From the NCBI GenBank assembly GCA_003339415.1, contig PDHQ01000009.1, positions 94,106-158,105 on the forward strand: a DNA stretch of 64,000 bases, read 5' to 3'. The first letter of the stretch is position 1; each line of letters starts with the position of its first letter. A program made the translations under genes and the position numbers. This document shows positions 45,269 through 56,527 of this stretch, in pieces. The DNA is from Ophiocordyceps camponoti-saundersi (nom. inval.). Taxonomy: Eukaryota; Ascomycota; Sordariomycetes; Hypocreales; Ophiocordycipitaceae. Below the pieces are notes generated by a model. It saw only the letters and a list, made by a program, of their open reading frames with translations, was not told where the DNA came from and did no database searches.

Positions 45269-46556
45269 GTCTCTTTTCTTCATGCATGTCTTGTATTCCA
45301 TAGCTAGCCATATGTAGAGCATCGTGTACGAGTAGAGCTTCATTTCAATTCCAACCGCTGATGATAGATAGTCGTGTTCTCATCCATAAGCAAAACAAAA
45401 CAACAAACATCTCCATTGCCATGCAACCCAAAACCCCCCCCGGCCAAGGTATCAAGAATATGCCTCCCCATTATGCTCGTCATCATCGTCGTCCGGATCA
45501 ACCCTCTCGCCTCGCCCTCACGATACTCGTCTTAGCCAACCTCTTGGCACCAGCTGCATCCCTCACGGTGGTGACCTTGCTGCTTCGATAGCGAACCACA
45601 TGACGACCATGACGTGACGTCCTCGACATGGCACTGAGTCACGTAGTTAGCACATGAAGGTATCAGAAGTATGCGAAAAATGACGACAAACAACGTACTC
45701 TGCCTGCATAGAAGCGATGCGAACTCGAGTCATCAACGAGTTCAACTCTTGATGCATCTTGTATAAACGTTTTGATGAGTCTTTTCGTCTTCCCAGAGTT
45801 TGTCTTTGACGCGGTTGGACGAGAAAGAAAAGAAGGACAAAAAAAGGGGCGAAAGAAAAACGGTTGTATCGTCTTCTTGTTTCGGTTGCGGATCAAACTC
45901 GTGGTCACTCGCTTATTAGCCTGTTCCGGATTTCAAGTCAACGTGTAGTGTCTGTCTGTGTAGGAACAAGCAAAAGGATCAACCCCCTGACTAACTTGGA
46001 TTGAGACAGACAATCAGAATGGAGCGAACCAAGCATTATATACCACATCAATCCTCGGTACGACACTCTCCTACCGCTCGCACGGATGCAACTCACGCTT
46101 CGGTTGTACCGAGCGCTTACGAAGCCTCGTTCTCTCCTTGTGAGGCACGCTGGCAGAGGCTGTGTGCTCCGAGCCGAGACGGACTTCCCCGATATGACAA
46201 GCCTAGGTATTATTGCCATTATCGTACCCAAAGGCTTCAGCCGTGTCCGGATAGAGACAAGTGTAATTGAGAGTCTAAATATCCGTCATAATAAAGGACC
46301 TGTGTTTTCTTCCTCTCCAGAAACCTAGCGGTAGCAACATTCCCCTAGGCCACTTTTGCAATTAGCTTCCATGGAAACTGGGATGACGTGTGAATGTGAT
46401 ATCATCGTTATATTCTTCCTCCTCTCAAACTTCGACGCCAATCGCAAATAGGTAGTCGATGGAACCCTGCCAACCACCGTTCTGGAAAAGGGACGGGAGA
46501 AATTTAATAGAAGAAGATGAAGAGGAAGCAGAAGAAGAAGAAGAAGAAGCCATTAT
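45269..46556. other. Intergenic, no gene supported
   Basis: Only short ORFs. One at 45421-45591 encodes a 56-residue string with a hydrophobic C-terminal half (LALTILVLANLLAPAASL) but lacks homology I know and shows no coding context. The region otherwise separates the ends of the KduD-like gene and gna1. Confidence 0.45.
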
Positions 46557-47128
46557 TCACATCTTGCCACCAACGCCTTCGTAATAATGAGCCATCTGCA
46601 ATCCGGCACGTCGAAAGCCACACTTGAGGTAGAAGCCCTCGTTTGCCTCACTGCAGTCGAGGATGCTCTTGTAGCAGCCGACTTGCTCAGCGACAAAGTC
46701 GAGAGCCTGGATCAACCGCAGACCAAGCTTCTTTCCCTGCTGGTCCTTGGCCACGGCTATATCCTCGATGTGACCGACGGCGCTGAGGTTGTGAATGCTA
46801 CACCTCGTCAGACGGAGAAGTAATGAGGGCGAGAGGGGCATCCTTACAACTTGCGCTCGACAATGAGCGCGCCCGTGGCTACGACGGCCGCCTTGTCATC
46901 CTCGATGACGATGATGTAGTATCCCTCTTGCCGGCGCATGCGTTCGTACTGAGCATCAAAGTCGGCCTTTGATATCTCGCCAACAGTCGTCAAAACTCGC
47001 AAGCAGTCGAGGAAGCCACCGTCGTAGTCGGATTTGCGCAGGGCACGCAGATTATACCCTTGAGGAAGCGCAGCGGCGACATGAGGAGCAATCAGCTCAG
47101 CCGAGAAGAGACCCTCGTCGGCGGCCAT
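46557..47128 (-). CDS. gna1: Glucosamine-6-phosphate N-acetyltransferase
   Basis: Exons 46848-47128 and 46557-46797 (50-nt intron) give 173 residues, the usual length. The single GNAT domain includes LRALRKSDYDGGFLDCL, LTTVGEISKADFDAQYERM, YYIIVIEDD, VATGALIVERKF-IHNLSAVGHIEDIAV and the acetyl-CoA loop QGKKLGLRLI, ending CSEANEGFYLKCGF. The junction KF-IHNL, made by splicing, recreates a conserved Gna1 strand. The enzyme transfers acetyl from acetyl-CoA to glucosamine-6-phosphate in the UDP-GlcNAc route that feeds chitin, GPI anchors and N-glycans. The start at 47128 is the first Met in frame that gives the family N-terminus. A GA/GGA repeat lies just upstream, within the leader. Confidence 0.95.
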
Positions 47129-48044
47129 GACGGAAAAGAGACGCGTCTTTTCTTTTTTTTTTCCTGTCCTCTCTTCTTTCCTTTTGCGAAACCGCAGATA
47201 GAAACGAGCGATGGCGGAGGGGGAAGAAGATGTTGGACCGTAGACACGTTGGCGATAGAGGAGGAGGAGGAGGAGGAGGAGGACAACGACGACGCGAGAT
47301 AGAGAGTGTGTTGGCTGCTCGTTGTTGGCGGAGAGCCAAATGGAAGGAAATCGTTGGCCAGAGAGGCCTCTTTTCAAAGCCCCTCTCCCTCTCTCTGTTT
47401 CCCCCCCCCTGCGAGGGAGATTTGCGAGGGTGAGATGTCGAGCTGTTTTATTAGGTGGTATGTTGTACGAATATCTACAGTAATGGGTGGCAGAACTTAG
47501 AAGGGAAGGGAGTAGTGTACGGATACGGATGCAGCAGAAGGGGAAGAGGGGGAGAGATCACGTGCAGCTGCGCCACATCTTCACATGAAGATGGAGTATC
47601 CCTTCGCATGCGCCTCCCAAGGCTGAAGAATAGGAGCAGATCAATTAGACGAGCATAAAGCCAAGGGGGATCCATTAGCAAGGTGACCATAGAAACCGCT
47701 TCGATCTCGGCCCGCTTATCCGCTCGTCAACCCATGATGAATGAGACATGATGACGGTAAACAAACACTCGATACCCAGGTAGCTGGAATTCCTTCCACT
47801 ACCTTGGGAGGGGAGAGGGGTGAGAAGGGGACAGAGAGAGCAGTGAGAGAGGGACCTCTGAGAGAGAGAGAGAGAGAGCAGCAGGGCACGTGCTCCCTCC
47901 CCTCCTCTCCCTGGGACGCTGTCTGAAGCGTCACATGTCAAAACCAGGAATCCCTTACTTTCCTCTCCCCCCCCCCTAATAGAAGACTACCTACCTACCT
48001 AATACTACTCGTCATAGCCATCTTCGCCTTCCACTGCCGTCGCA
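47129..48044. promoter_or_regulatory. Divergent promoter region of gna1 and the lipase
   Basis: 916 bp between two start codons, with (GGA)n at about 47260-47283 and (GA)n at about 47860-47879. The lipase start is preceded by ACTACCTACCTACC and a CT-rich leader. No gene seen. Confidence 0.5.
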
Positions 48045-51000
48045 ATGGCGGCCCGCGACGACGAACCCACCGTCGACCATCATCCGGTCGTCGCCGTCGT
48101 CGCCCCGACCCTCTTGCCTCGCCCCGTCGCCCAGGCTGTCAGTCTAGCGACTCGCTCGACCGGCCTTGCCATCAGACTCGGCTCGCTCGTTTCATCTTAT
48201 GGCCTCGACGCTGCTCGATTCACGACGCTTTCTAGCCTCGAGCTGGCTCGTGGCCTCGTCGAGGGCGTCTTGAGCCGCGCCGCGAGGGATTCGCTGGCTC
48301 GTTCGAACTCGGACCTCGCCGCCGCCGACGCCGAGACTATTTTGGAGCGTAGCCTTGAGAGCTTGCATTATGCCGTTGCTCAGATCGTCTTTTGGACCTC
48401 GGCTGGCTTTCGCTTGACCGGCGTCACCCTCTCCGTCGCTACCGAGACGTCGCAATTGCTGCTCTCTTCGCTCGATCAGCTCTTCGGTTCGACCGACTCC
48501 TCTCGTGCCGTAGCAAGCCTAGTTACCCTCGTTCGCCGCGAATTCAATCATCCGGCTACGGGCGTGGAGAAAGTCGGCGTCGTCGACCTCGTCCTCGCCC
48601 TTAGTGCCTTGGCCTACCTACAGCGAGCCTGTCGCACTTGTCCGGCTGAGGAGAGTCGGCGTCAAGCGTATGAGGAACTCATCTGGGACGTTGTCGTCCT
48701 TCGCGACGGCCAGCGTGTCGATGTCGACCAAGATACACCGTCGACCTCTCTCGTTCCGCTTCGTGGACGAGGACCAGTCTCCGGCCGCGACAACGATGAC
48801 GGCGACGACGACGGTCACGATGACGAGGCCATCTTGACCCGTCTCAAGAGCCACGTCGTCAATTCCCTTCCCGCTGGCACCGCCGTCACCATCTCCGACT
48901 GTGTGTCCTCGGTACAGACCATCACCGTCGATGTCGAGGGTTCCCAGCTGCCTTCGCTGCCGACGCCCCCTGGCGCCGAGATCATCGAGACGCGAGGGCC
49001 GTCCTTTGCGAACCAGCGACCGCTTACACCGCTCCCCGGGCATGCCAACAATCCCTCCTATCGCGTCGTGTACAAGATTCAGCGGGAAAGACTGCGGTCG
49101 ACGGAGCTGCGGCACGAGGATGAGGCGTCTGGTCCGGTCGTCATCGAGCTTTGCGACGACAACAAGCCGCTGCCTGCCAGCCAGATGGACGATGCGAAGA
49201 GCCGAGTAGCCTTGGCCTCGTCCTCACCTTCGTCGCCTACAGAGCGGACTTCTGAACGTCCAGGCAACGGATTGGTCGATAGGACCAGAGCGCCGGAGAA
49301 GACATCTGCGCCGGCGACCGCAACGAGAGCGACGAAACCCTCTGCAGCCACGGCGCCAAAGTCCCCAATGACAACGACGACGATAATCGATCCCGCAGAC
49401 AATAAGACGGCAACCCAACCTCTTCGTCTCCAACCGCCACCTCTACCGCAGCCCTCATCCACGGAGGTGACGGCAAACCAAAAGAGGCAACGCTTGCCGG
49501 TCGAAAAGCGCACAACAGCTTTGCGAGACGACATGGCCAAGGCAGACGGCGGCGGCAAGCGTCCCCATCTAAAGAAGAAGACGGAGACGGGGCCACTCCC
49601 GGCTTCGAAAGCGGCTGAGAAGAAGAACGGGCTCAAACACCTGCTCAAGGATAGGGGTCAGTCTGTCGCTAGGATCTGGAATAGGGACCAAGCAGAGGCG
49701 AGCCATACGCCTGCCAAGCCGAACCGACCGGCTCGCAAGATTCCTCCCGGATCCGCAGCTGCAGGCGAAAGGCCGAAACCGATCCGCACAGCCAGTAGAA
49801 CTGCCGCCACCACTGTCGCTGTTCCCTCTTCGCAGCGCAATCTGGCCGCCACCGCCGCGGCTCGTCGTCCGCCGTCTTCTCAGGGGACGGTGAGCAAGTT
49901 CGTCTCCATCCACGAGCGGCGACGAGACTCCATCGTCTCCCAGGCAGACACCTTCGTCAAGAACGCCGACGGGGAGCTGCGGCCTGCGACGCCGATGGTC
50001 GTCCGCGCAGACTTTTCCTCCTCGTCCACCACGTCGACCGGACCGCCTGCCTCGCCCTACGCCGCCAGCCTGTACAGCCTGGCGACCAATAACGATTCGC
50101 AGTCCTCGCTCGTCCTCGCGTCGTGCTATCAGAAGAGCGCCTATCATGGTTCGGGGGCTCTCAGCACGCTTAGAAGAGAAGGCTTCGTCGACGGCGCGTT
50201 TCCGGGGGGTTTTTTGCTTGCTAACATGGCTCGGTACATGCGCTTCTCGTCTGCCTGTTACGGCTCCCACTTCCTCCGCTTCATGGGCATCTCGCGCGAG
50301 GTTCCGGCCGGAGGTGTCCGGGAAGGTGGTGCTGCTGCTCATATCCACCACGACGTCCGGCACTTTGTGCATCACACCGAGAGCGACGCCGGGAGCATCC
50401 TGCTGGCTTCCTTTGTCGATCCGCAGGGCGGCGCCGACGCCACCGGCTCGACCGGCACCGGGGTTCCTCTCGTCCACTACATCTCGCTCGACCACGCGGC
50501 AAAGGCCGTCGTTCTGGCCTGTCGCGGCACCCTCGGCTTCGAGGATGTCATGGCCGATCTGGCGTGCGAATATGACGACCTCAAGTGGAGGGGCCGCCGC
50601 TACAAGGTGCACAAGGGCATCCATGCTTCGGCCCGCCGCTTGCTGTACGGCGACGACGGTCGCGTCCTCATCACCATTCGCGAGGCACTGCGCGTCTTTC
50701 CAGACTACGGCCTGGTTCTGTGCGGCCACTCCCTCGGTGGCGGCGTCACCTCCCTGTTGGGCGTCATGTTAGCTCAGCCAAACCCGAACGGACCGGGCTT
50801 CGTCATCGCCGGTGAAACCCCCCGGAAGACGGCGGCTGCTGCTCAGGGCAGCCCGAACCCTGCTCCTCCCCCTTCTCCGCTCGAGCCCGGGCGGCGGATC
50901 CATGTTTATGCCTACGGTTCGCCGGGCGTCATGTCGGCTGCACTGCGTCGCATCACGCGTGGCCTCATCACCAGCGTCGTCCACGGTCACGACCTCGTTC

Positions 51001-51452
51001 CCCACCTTTCGCTCGGACTGCTGCACGACTGTCAGGCGCTGGCGCACGCATTCAAACAAGACGACAGCGGCGCAAAGGCCGACCTGCGACTGCGACTGTG
51101 GAACGCGCTCGCTGACCGGTGGAGGCCGAGGCCCCGCGCCCCGGCCGAGGCCGACCAGGCGTGGATGCTGCCTGCGTTGCAGACGCTGCGCGGCTCCATG
51201 CACGCCGTCAAGCTTTTACCGCCGGGGGAGGTGTTTTCAATCGAAAACCGTCGCGTCTTGCGTCGCGATGCCTTCGTTGCTGCCGACGACGGGGCGGTCG
51301 GGCGGCCTGCGCAGAGGGTCGTGCTCAAGTATATCCGCGACGTGGAGGCGCGATTCAGCGAGATTCGCTTCGGCACCAGTATGCTGACAGACCACAGCCC
51401 GGCCGAGTATGAAGATGCGTTGAATATGTTGCGTCTCGGGGTTGTCGAATAA
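48045..51452 (+). CDS. Class 3 lipase, sn-1-specific diacylglycerol lipase-like
   Basis: A single 1135-residue frame. The N-terminal 230 residues are helical with hydrophobic stretches (LVTLV, VGVVDLVLALSALAYL). A long disordered middle (about 240-680) is rich in Pro, Lys and Thr. The C-terminal catalytic domain (about 700-1110) has the early motif FSSACYGSHFLRFMG, LDHAAKAVVLACRGTLGFEDVMADL, HKGIHASARRL, and the nucleophile GHSLGGGV with Ser896. VYAYGSPGVMS and VVHGHDLVPHLS with the expected acid/His follow. This matches fungal lipase-3 proteins related to diacylglycerol lipase, which would hydrolyse membrane diacylglycerol in the cytosol or at membranes; substrate is inferred. It has no secretion signal. 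The gene is unusual among its neighbours in having no intron across 3.4 kb. Confidence 0.92.
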   Translation: MAARDDEPTVDHHPVVAVVAPTLLPRPVAQAVSLATRSTGLAIRLGSLVSSYGLDAARFTTLSSLELARGLVEGVLSRAARDSLARSNSDLAAADAETILERSLESLHYAVAQIVFWTSAGFRLTGVTLSVATETSQLLLSSLDQLFGSTDSSRAVASLVTLVRREFNHPATGVEKVGVVDLVLALSALAYLQRACRTCPAEESRRQAYEELIWDVVVLRDGQRVDVDQDTPSTSLVPLRGRGPVSGRDNDDGDDDGHDDEAILTRLKSHVVNSLPAGTAVTISDCVSSVQTITVDVEGSQLPSLPTPPGAEIIETRGPSFANQRPLTPLPGHANNPSYRVVYKIQRERLRSTELRHEDEASGPVVIELCDDNKPLPASQMDDAKSRVALASSSPSSPTERTSERPGNGLVDRTRAPEKTSAPATATRATKPSAATAPKSPMTTTTIIDPADNKTATQPLRLQPPPLPQPSSTEVTANQKRQRLPVEKRTTALRDDMAKADGGGKRPHLKKKTETGPLPASKAAEKKNGLKHLLKDRGQSVARIWNRDQAEASHTPAKPNRPARKIPPGSAAAGERPKPIRTASRTAATTVAVPSSQRNLAATAAARRPPSSQGTVSKFVSIHERRRDSIVSQADTFVKNADGELRPATPMVVRADFSSSSTTSTGPPASPYAASLYSLATNNDSQSSLVLASCYQKSAYHGSGALSTLRREGFVDGAFPGGFLLANMARYMRFSSACYGSHFLRFMGISREVPAGGVREGGAAAHIHHDVRHFVHHTESDAGSILLASFVDPQGGADATGSTGTGVPLVHYISLDHAAKAVVLACRGTLGFEDVMADLACEYDDLKWRGRRYKVHKGIHASARRLLYGDDGRVLITIREALRVFPDYGLVLCGHSLGGGVTSLLGVMLAQPNPNGPGFVIAGETPRKTAAAAQGSPNPAPPPSPLEPGRRIHVYAYGSPGVMSAALRRITRGLITSVVHGHDLVPHLSLGLLHDCQALAHAFKQDDSGAKADLRLRLWNALADRWRPRPRAPAEADQAWMLPALQTLRGSMHAVKLLPPGEVFSIENRRVLRRDAFVAADDGAVGRPAQRVVLKYIRDVEARFSEIRFGTSMLTDHSPAEYEDALNMLRLGVVE

Positions 51453-51699
51453 ACGTGGACAACAGTGGCAAGGGTGAGATTGGTATTTCTCTGTTTCACT
51501 GTGTGTATGTGTGTGCACGAGCATATGGTTCTACATGATGCATGAGACTCACGAGACTGGACAATGTGGCTGTGTTTAATACAGGTATAAGAGGATAGGA
51601 TCTGGGATGAGAGGACGCACCTTTGATTCTGTCATTATTCATCTTAGCGGGCATCAACAGCGTTTGGTTATCTACACGGGAAAGCGGTGCGTGCATCGT
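51453..51699. other. Short convergent intergenic gap
   Basis: 247 bp between the lipase stop and the stop of the CCDC97-like gene; no gene. Confidence 0.5.
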
Positions 51700-52370
51700 C
51701 TAGAAATCTTGAATGCCGGTCTCTCCTTTCTGCTCCTCGCCAGCAGTGTCGTCTGCCCACGCAGGTTCTTCGTCGTCGAACCAGGCCTCCTCGGCAGCCT
51801 TGAAGGCTTCGACGTCAAGGCCTTCGTCTAGGTCAACAGAAGGGTAGTTGAAATCGGCGTCGTCTCCGTTGAGGAAACGTCGGCGCAAAAATTGGCGCCA
51901 AAGCTGTCGGCCATGATCTTTATTGGCCACACAGACTGACCAGGGATCCTCGTCGCTAAGGTGGTAGACGGTGGTTTTCTTCTTGGATGGAGTGCGCGGC
52001 GAAGATGCAGTGCGGGCAGCGTGAGCCTGGACGACGTGATCGTAACCCTTGGCTATATCGGAATCGAGACGCTCTTCTTCGGTCTGGAACCTTGTGATGA
52101 GGCGTTCGTACAGAAGGACGTCTGCGCAGGAGAGCGGACGAGCAATAAACACGTCAGCGGGCGCGTTCTTCCGGTTAGGGCGCTGCCGCTAAGCTTGCCG
52201 GCGAGTTCGTGTTCCGGGTCTTCGAGGTATGACGGGTTTCGCTCGAGATACTCGCGGCGCCGATTCTGAACCTGGATCGAGGCTTTTTGCTCTGCTGTTT
52301 TCGGCTGTCGTGGCACAGGCTTCTCGAAGGCTGGACCGGTCAAGCGGGCGTCAAATTGGAAGGAATTCAT
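51700..52370 (-). CDS. CCDC97 / DUF2052 family protein
   Basis: Exons 52199-52370 and 51700-52121 give 197 residues. The 77-nt intron starts with GC (GCCG|GCAAGC) and ends GCAG, with branch GCTGAC; splicing gives DPEHELAD-VLLYERLITRFQTEEERL, whereas the unspliced first exon ends in an unrelated reading. RREYLERNPSYL, LLYERLITRFQTEEER, GYDHVVQAHAARTAS and an acidic C-terminus (FDDEEPAWADD) match the CCDC97 C-terminal domain, known in animals to associate with the SF3b splicing complex. A splicing-related nuclear role is therefore inferred. The protein has no membrane segment or signal peptide. Confidence 0.85.
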
Positions 52371-52823
52371 GGTGAAGGCTCAAGGAGGAAGAACTAGATG
52401 ACGATCATAATGATGAAGAATCTCTTCGAAGAAGGTTGAAGTTTATGAAAGATTCATGCCTCAGGCAGAATATATATGGCTGCTCAGTCAGCGGAGTGGA
52501 TTGGCTGCGCACATGATAGAGGACGAGTATCACGAGACAGACGCTATTCATCCCGTTACCAGGTACGGAGTATTAGACTGAATTGTAGGGCCTACTTCTG
52601 GTATACCGCTACTCACGAGCATGAGGGACAGAGTATGGGATCAAAAAGGAAGTAGGAGAGGGCGAAACTCGTAGCCATTTCCATTCACACCCACGGAAAG
52701 ATAGGGGGGGCTAGAAGAGGGGAGAGAGGGGGGGGGGGAAGGATTATGGTGCAGGGCAAAAAGAGAAAGGAAATGAACAGCGATTTCCCAACCCCCCCTT
52801 CTGCTGCTTTTCTCTGTCCTGTC
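52371..52823. promoter_or_regulatory. Divergent promoter region of the CCDC97-like gene and ssk1
   Basis: About 450 bp including a G-rich run (about 52705-52738) and the probable leader of ssk1. Confidence 0.45.
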
Positions 52824-54893
52824 ATGGCGCCAGGATTCGCATCTCGTCTGCGGGCGCGCCTCTTTCTGCGTGCTGGCGACGACGACGACGACTCCTCCTC
52901 GGACGACTCGCGCCAGAGTCCTGAGCGCCCGCGCCACCAGCGCCCGCTACAGCAGGGGCTACTAGCCGCAGTACCGGACACTTACCCGCCCCGGAACAAC
53001 AGCACCAGCAGCAACAGCACCTGCAACACCGCCACCACGTCCACCGACACCACAACAACAACAGCCACCAACCTCCAATCGCCTCCGCCGCAAGCGCCGC
53101 CATCTTCAGCGCCTCCTCCTCCTTCTGCCCCTCCTCCACCACCTCAGAGCAGCATCGTCCACCCGCGGCCAGCTTCCCCCGCGGCCGTCGAGTCGTCGTC
53201 CTCGTCGACGACGACTTGCCATGGCCACGACAGCCGGCCGATGAGCGTCGCCCCTCCCCGCCACGGCCGTCGTCGGTCCGACATGGTGACTCGAAAAGTC
53301 TGGGTCAAGCGGCCCAACGGCTCGGCCACGACCATCGTCATCCACGAAGATGACCTGGTCGACGACGTGCGCGACCTCATCCTTCGCAGATACGCCAACT
53401 CGCTCGGTCGGACCTTTGACTCACCCGACCTCAGCATTCGCATTTGCGGCCGCGACCAGGAAAAGGATCGGCTCTTAGGCCCAGAGGAGACGATGACTAG
53501 GACGCTGGATCGATACTATCCTGGCGGTCAGACCGTCGACGAGGCTCTCCTCATCGACATCCCGCGACGAACGCCGAAGCCTTCCCCCATGGTCGGCGTC
53601 CCCACTACCGCCTACTACGTCGCCGAGGAGGGACGGCCGTCCGAAGCCGGAGAGGGCTATTTTCCTCCTGTCGTGACGGCGCCGTCTCCCGCCCGGCTTC
53701 CGCACTCTGTCCCGGTGCCGGTCAACGGTGGCAGTGGCGTCCCTCACGGATTGGCCATGGCCCATCCGATCGCCGTCTTCGGCACCGGACACTTACCCCC
53801 TATGCCGTCGCATCCCGTGCCATCGCCCGGTGCCGTTTCCGCCGCCTCCGCCTCCGTTAGACCACGGCTTCAAAGAGAGCGCTCGGATCGGCCCCGACTG
53901 GCGCGCAAACACACCTCATCGCCCACTACCAATGCGGCCCACACTGCGACTTCGGCGACGACGGGGACGGCTGGGCATTTTCCCCAGCGGGTGCCGCACT
54001 CGCGCACCCATTCCAGCTCTTCCGAACACCAGCAGCCCCCCGCCATGACGCCCAAGCCCATGCCGATGCCCAAGTCGCCGGGCTCCGGTCCGGAACCGAC
54101 GCCGGCCCGCGTGGTGACTCCGCCCCCGCGCGTCACGTCTCCGCGCTTCTCCGGTTCGAGGACGAAAAAGGGCAAGAAGAGCGCCGAGTATCCGGCAGCG
54201 CAGGCGAGCGGCATGCTCAACGGCGTGGTGCCCCCCATCAGCGTGCTCATCGTCGAGGATAACCCGATCAACCTGAAGCTGCTCGAGGCCTTTGTGAAGC
54301 GGCTCAAGGTCAGGTGGCAGACGGCGATGAACGGACGCGACGCCGTGGCCAAGTGGCGAACGGGGGGCTTCCACCTCGTCCTCATGGACATTCAGCTTCC
54401 CGTCATGAACGGCCTGGACGCCACGAGGGAGATTCGTCGGCTGGAGCGCGTCAACTCGATTGGTATCTTTTCGTCGACGAGCAGCCTGCCAGAGGAGACG
54501 GGGGATGAGCTCAAGGAGCAGGATAAGCTGGATAAGCTGTCTCTTTTCAAGAGCCCCGTCATCATCGTCGCTCTGACTGCTAGTTCGCTGCAGAGCGATA
54601 GGCATGATGCCCTCGCTGCTGGATGCAACGATTTTCTGACAAAGGTGAGTTAGGCATGCGCATACACGCACGGAATCGCTTCGACTGACTGTCAGCTGCA
54701 GCCCGTGAATTTTGTCTGGCTGGAGAGAAAGGTGATGGAATGGGGCTGTATGCAGGCGCTCATCGACTTTGACGGCTGGCGCAAGTGGAAAGACTACGGC
54801 CAGCAGGCTGAAGAGGCAGAGGCGAATAAGAAGACTCAGGGGACGAGGGTGAAGTCGAGGAGGCATCGGTCTTCGCTGTCGTCGTCGACCTGA
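52824..54893 (+). CDS. ssk1: Ssk1-type response regulator of the HOG pathway
   Basis: Exons 52824-54644 and 54702-54893 (57-nt intron) give 670 residues. The start was placed at MAPGFASRLRARLF because this basic motif resembles Ssk1 N-termini; the frame is open upstream to 52746. A Thr/Pro-rich region is followed by a ubiquitin/RA-like segment (KVWVKRPNGSATTIVIHEDDLVDDV ... LLIDIP, about 155-250), another Pro/Ser region, and a receiver domain (about 468-630) with IVEDNPINLKLL, the phospho-acceptor Asp522 in VLMDIQLPVMNG, IVALTAS and CNDFLTK-PVNFVWLERK across the intron. Ssk1 receives phosphate from a His kinase through Ypd1 and, when unphosphorylated, activates the Ssk2/22 MAPKKK. The receiver contains the long insert SSTSSLPEETGDELKEQ typical of the fungal group. 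Confidence 0.93.
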
Positions 54894-55302
54894 AGAGGAG
54901 GGTGATGTTTGAGACGGATACCATATATATATATACCATGTTTATGTACACACCTGAGGATGTGTATATCCGATTCTGATACACAGTTCATTGACTCTTC
55001 AAACCTGTTTCCGCCGGACTGTGAACGAAGCTGCGATCAGTCGAGCCGTATCTTCCTCTTCTCCTGAATAACGAGTGATGCTGAACGAATAACCAGTAGC
55101 ACCGGACCTCGGTGTGGGAGCGAAGATGCGGTCGGATAAAAGATGATCCGGCACGGCGAAGGACAAAAAACATACACACCTGAGAGAAAATCCCACATCG
55201 ATCCTCCAAGCTTCGTTTACCATAATAAACAAAGAGCCCTCCTCCGTCATCGGCGGTGGCCAGCATGCTAATCTTGGTCAATCTCTCACGCTACCCTCCG
55301 CG
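54894..55302. other. Intergenic, no gene seen
   Basis: About 400 bp between ssk1 and the mitochondrial ribosomal protein gene, with a TATATATATAT run near 54925. Confidence 0.5.
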
Positions 55303-56527
55303 ATGAGAGCAAGCAAAACGTCAGTATCGGTTCTCGCCGAAGCGGTACTACTTCGACCGCGATGTCTCCTCCCCGGGCAAGGATGGGTCGGAAGGCAGCC
55401 CTTCAGCACGACGCCATGTTTGTCGCGGATGACGCGAGAGCGTTACGATATGTACCAGTATTTCGAATCTGATGAGGGACAGACGCTGAAGAACGGCGAT
55501 GCCGGCGTGCAGTACGTCAACGGCTCCAAGGACCAGCCGTTTCCGTTGAACCCGCTGTTTCGCAGCCAGCCGGTGCTGGACGACGAGACGAGAGAGATTA
55601 TCTGGAGAAAGGTGGTTGTGAATGGGGAGGCTATTCAATCCGTTTCGGCTCAGATGAGTGTTGATGTTCGAAGGATCGCTGCCGTCGTGAGGTTGAAGGA
55701 AGTGGAGAGAAAGTTTCCTGACACGGTGAGATCCGACTCCTTCCCCCCTCATTTCTGCCTTCCACCAGCGGCATATTTCCCGACTGTCCCTCGCGAAGAC
55801 ACGCAGGCATATGATGTGATACACAAAAATTCGATTAGTCTTGAAGACAGCTCACCGTGGTTACAAATTTCTACTCATATTCTGACTACTGCCTCAACTG
55901 CAACACCTACGCACAGCCCACATCTATAACAAACGGAGGCTGACAATCGCAAAGGGAAAAAGGCTGGCCACCCCATATGCCAAGGCAGTCCTCAGAATGC
56001 TACCAAAGACAGCGTGGCGAGAGGACAAAGAAGGTGTACCTCATGAGCCCATAAACGATATCCACGTCCACAAGAAATCGATGCACCAACTCTTCGTCCC
56101 GGTGTCGGAATCTCGGCAATTTACGCGTGAAGATGCGGCTGAGGCGTTCGGCAGACATCTCCTTCCCGTTGACGCACGGTCACCACAGCGCCTTCTCATA
56201 GACATGGAGCGTGAGATCTCGTCCGGGGAGAGTAAGGATGAATCCTTGGAGCGCTTTCGGGAGCGGGCGCTTCAGGAGGAGACGGAATATGCGAAAAGAC
56301 TTGACAGGATTGAAAAAAAGAAGAAGGAGGGCCTCATTAGTGTCAAACCAAGACGGGTTGAGTTTCGATTCACGCCGGTCAGTGTGGATGACGTTGGAAA
56401 GGATGGACGATCGAGGGATGGCGTCGGGTGGCGATACGGCGCGCCGCTTCAGGATCGGAAGCGCGGGCTTGTCAAGATTCCTACGACGGTGCCTGCCGAG
56501 CCATGGAAGCTTGTTTCGAGCTCTTGA
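55303..56527 (+). CDS. Mitochondrial small-subunit ribosomal protein mS45 / EMR-family (S35-like)
   Basis: Exons 55303-55725 and 55955-56527 with a 229-nt intron (branch GCTGACAATC, acceptor AAAG) give 331 residues. The N-terminus is rich in Arg and Ser with no acids until about residue 45, a mitochondrial presequence. The body has RERYDMYQYFESDEGQ, RSQPVLDDETREIIWRKV, IAAVVRLKEVERKF and, after splicing, GKRLATPYAKAVLRMLPKT, then HQLFVPVSESRQFTREDAA and a long charged helix (EETEYAKRLDRIEKKKKEG). This order matches the 'eukaryotic mitochondrial regulator' / S35 family of the mitoribosome small subunit. An alternative acceptor at a CACAG upstream would not keep the frame. The intron is long for this window. 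Confidence 0.85.

Noticed and set aside
45421..45591. 56-residue membrane-like small protein
   Set aside because: A single hydrophobic stretch in a short ORF, no leader or homologue recognised.
49569..50729. 386-residue minus-strand ORF inside the lipase
   Set aside because: It lies wholly antisense to the lipase-3 catalytic domain and middle, and its composition reflects the GC-rich codons of that gene.
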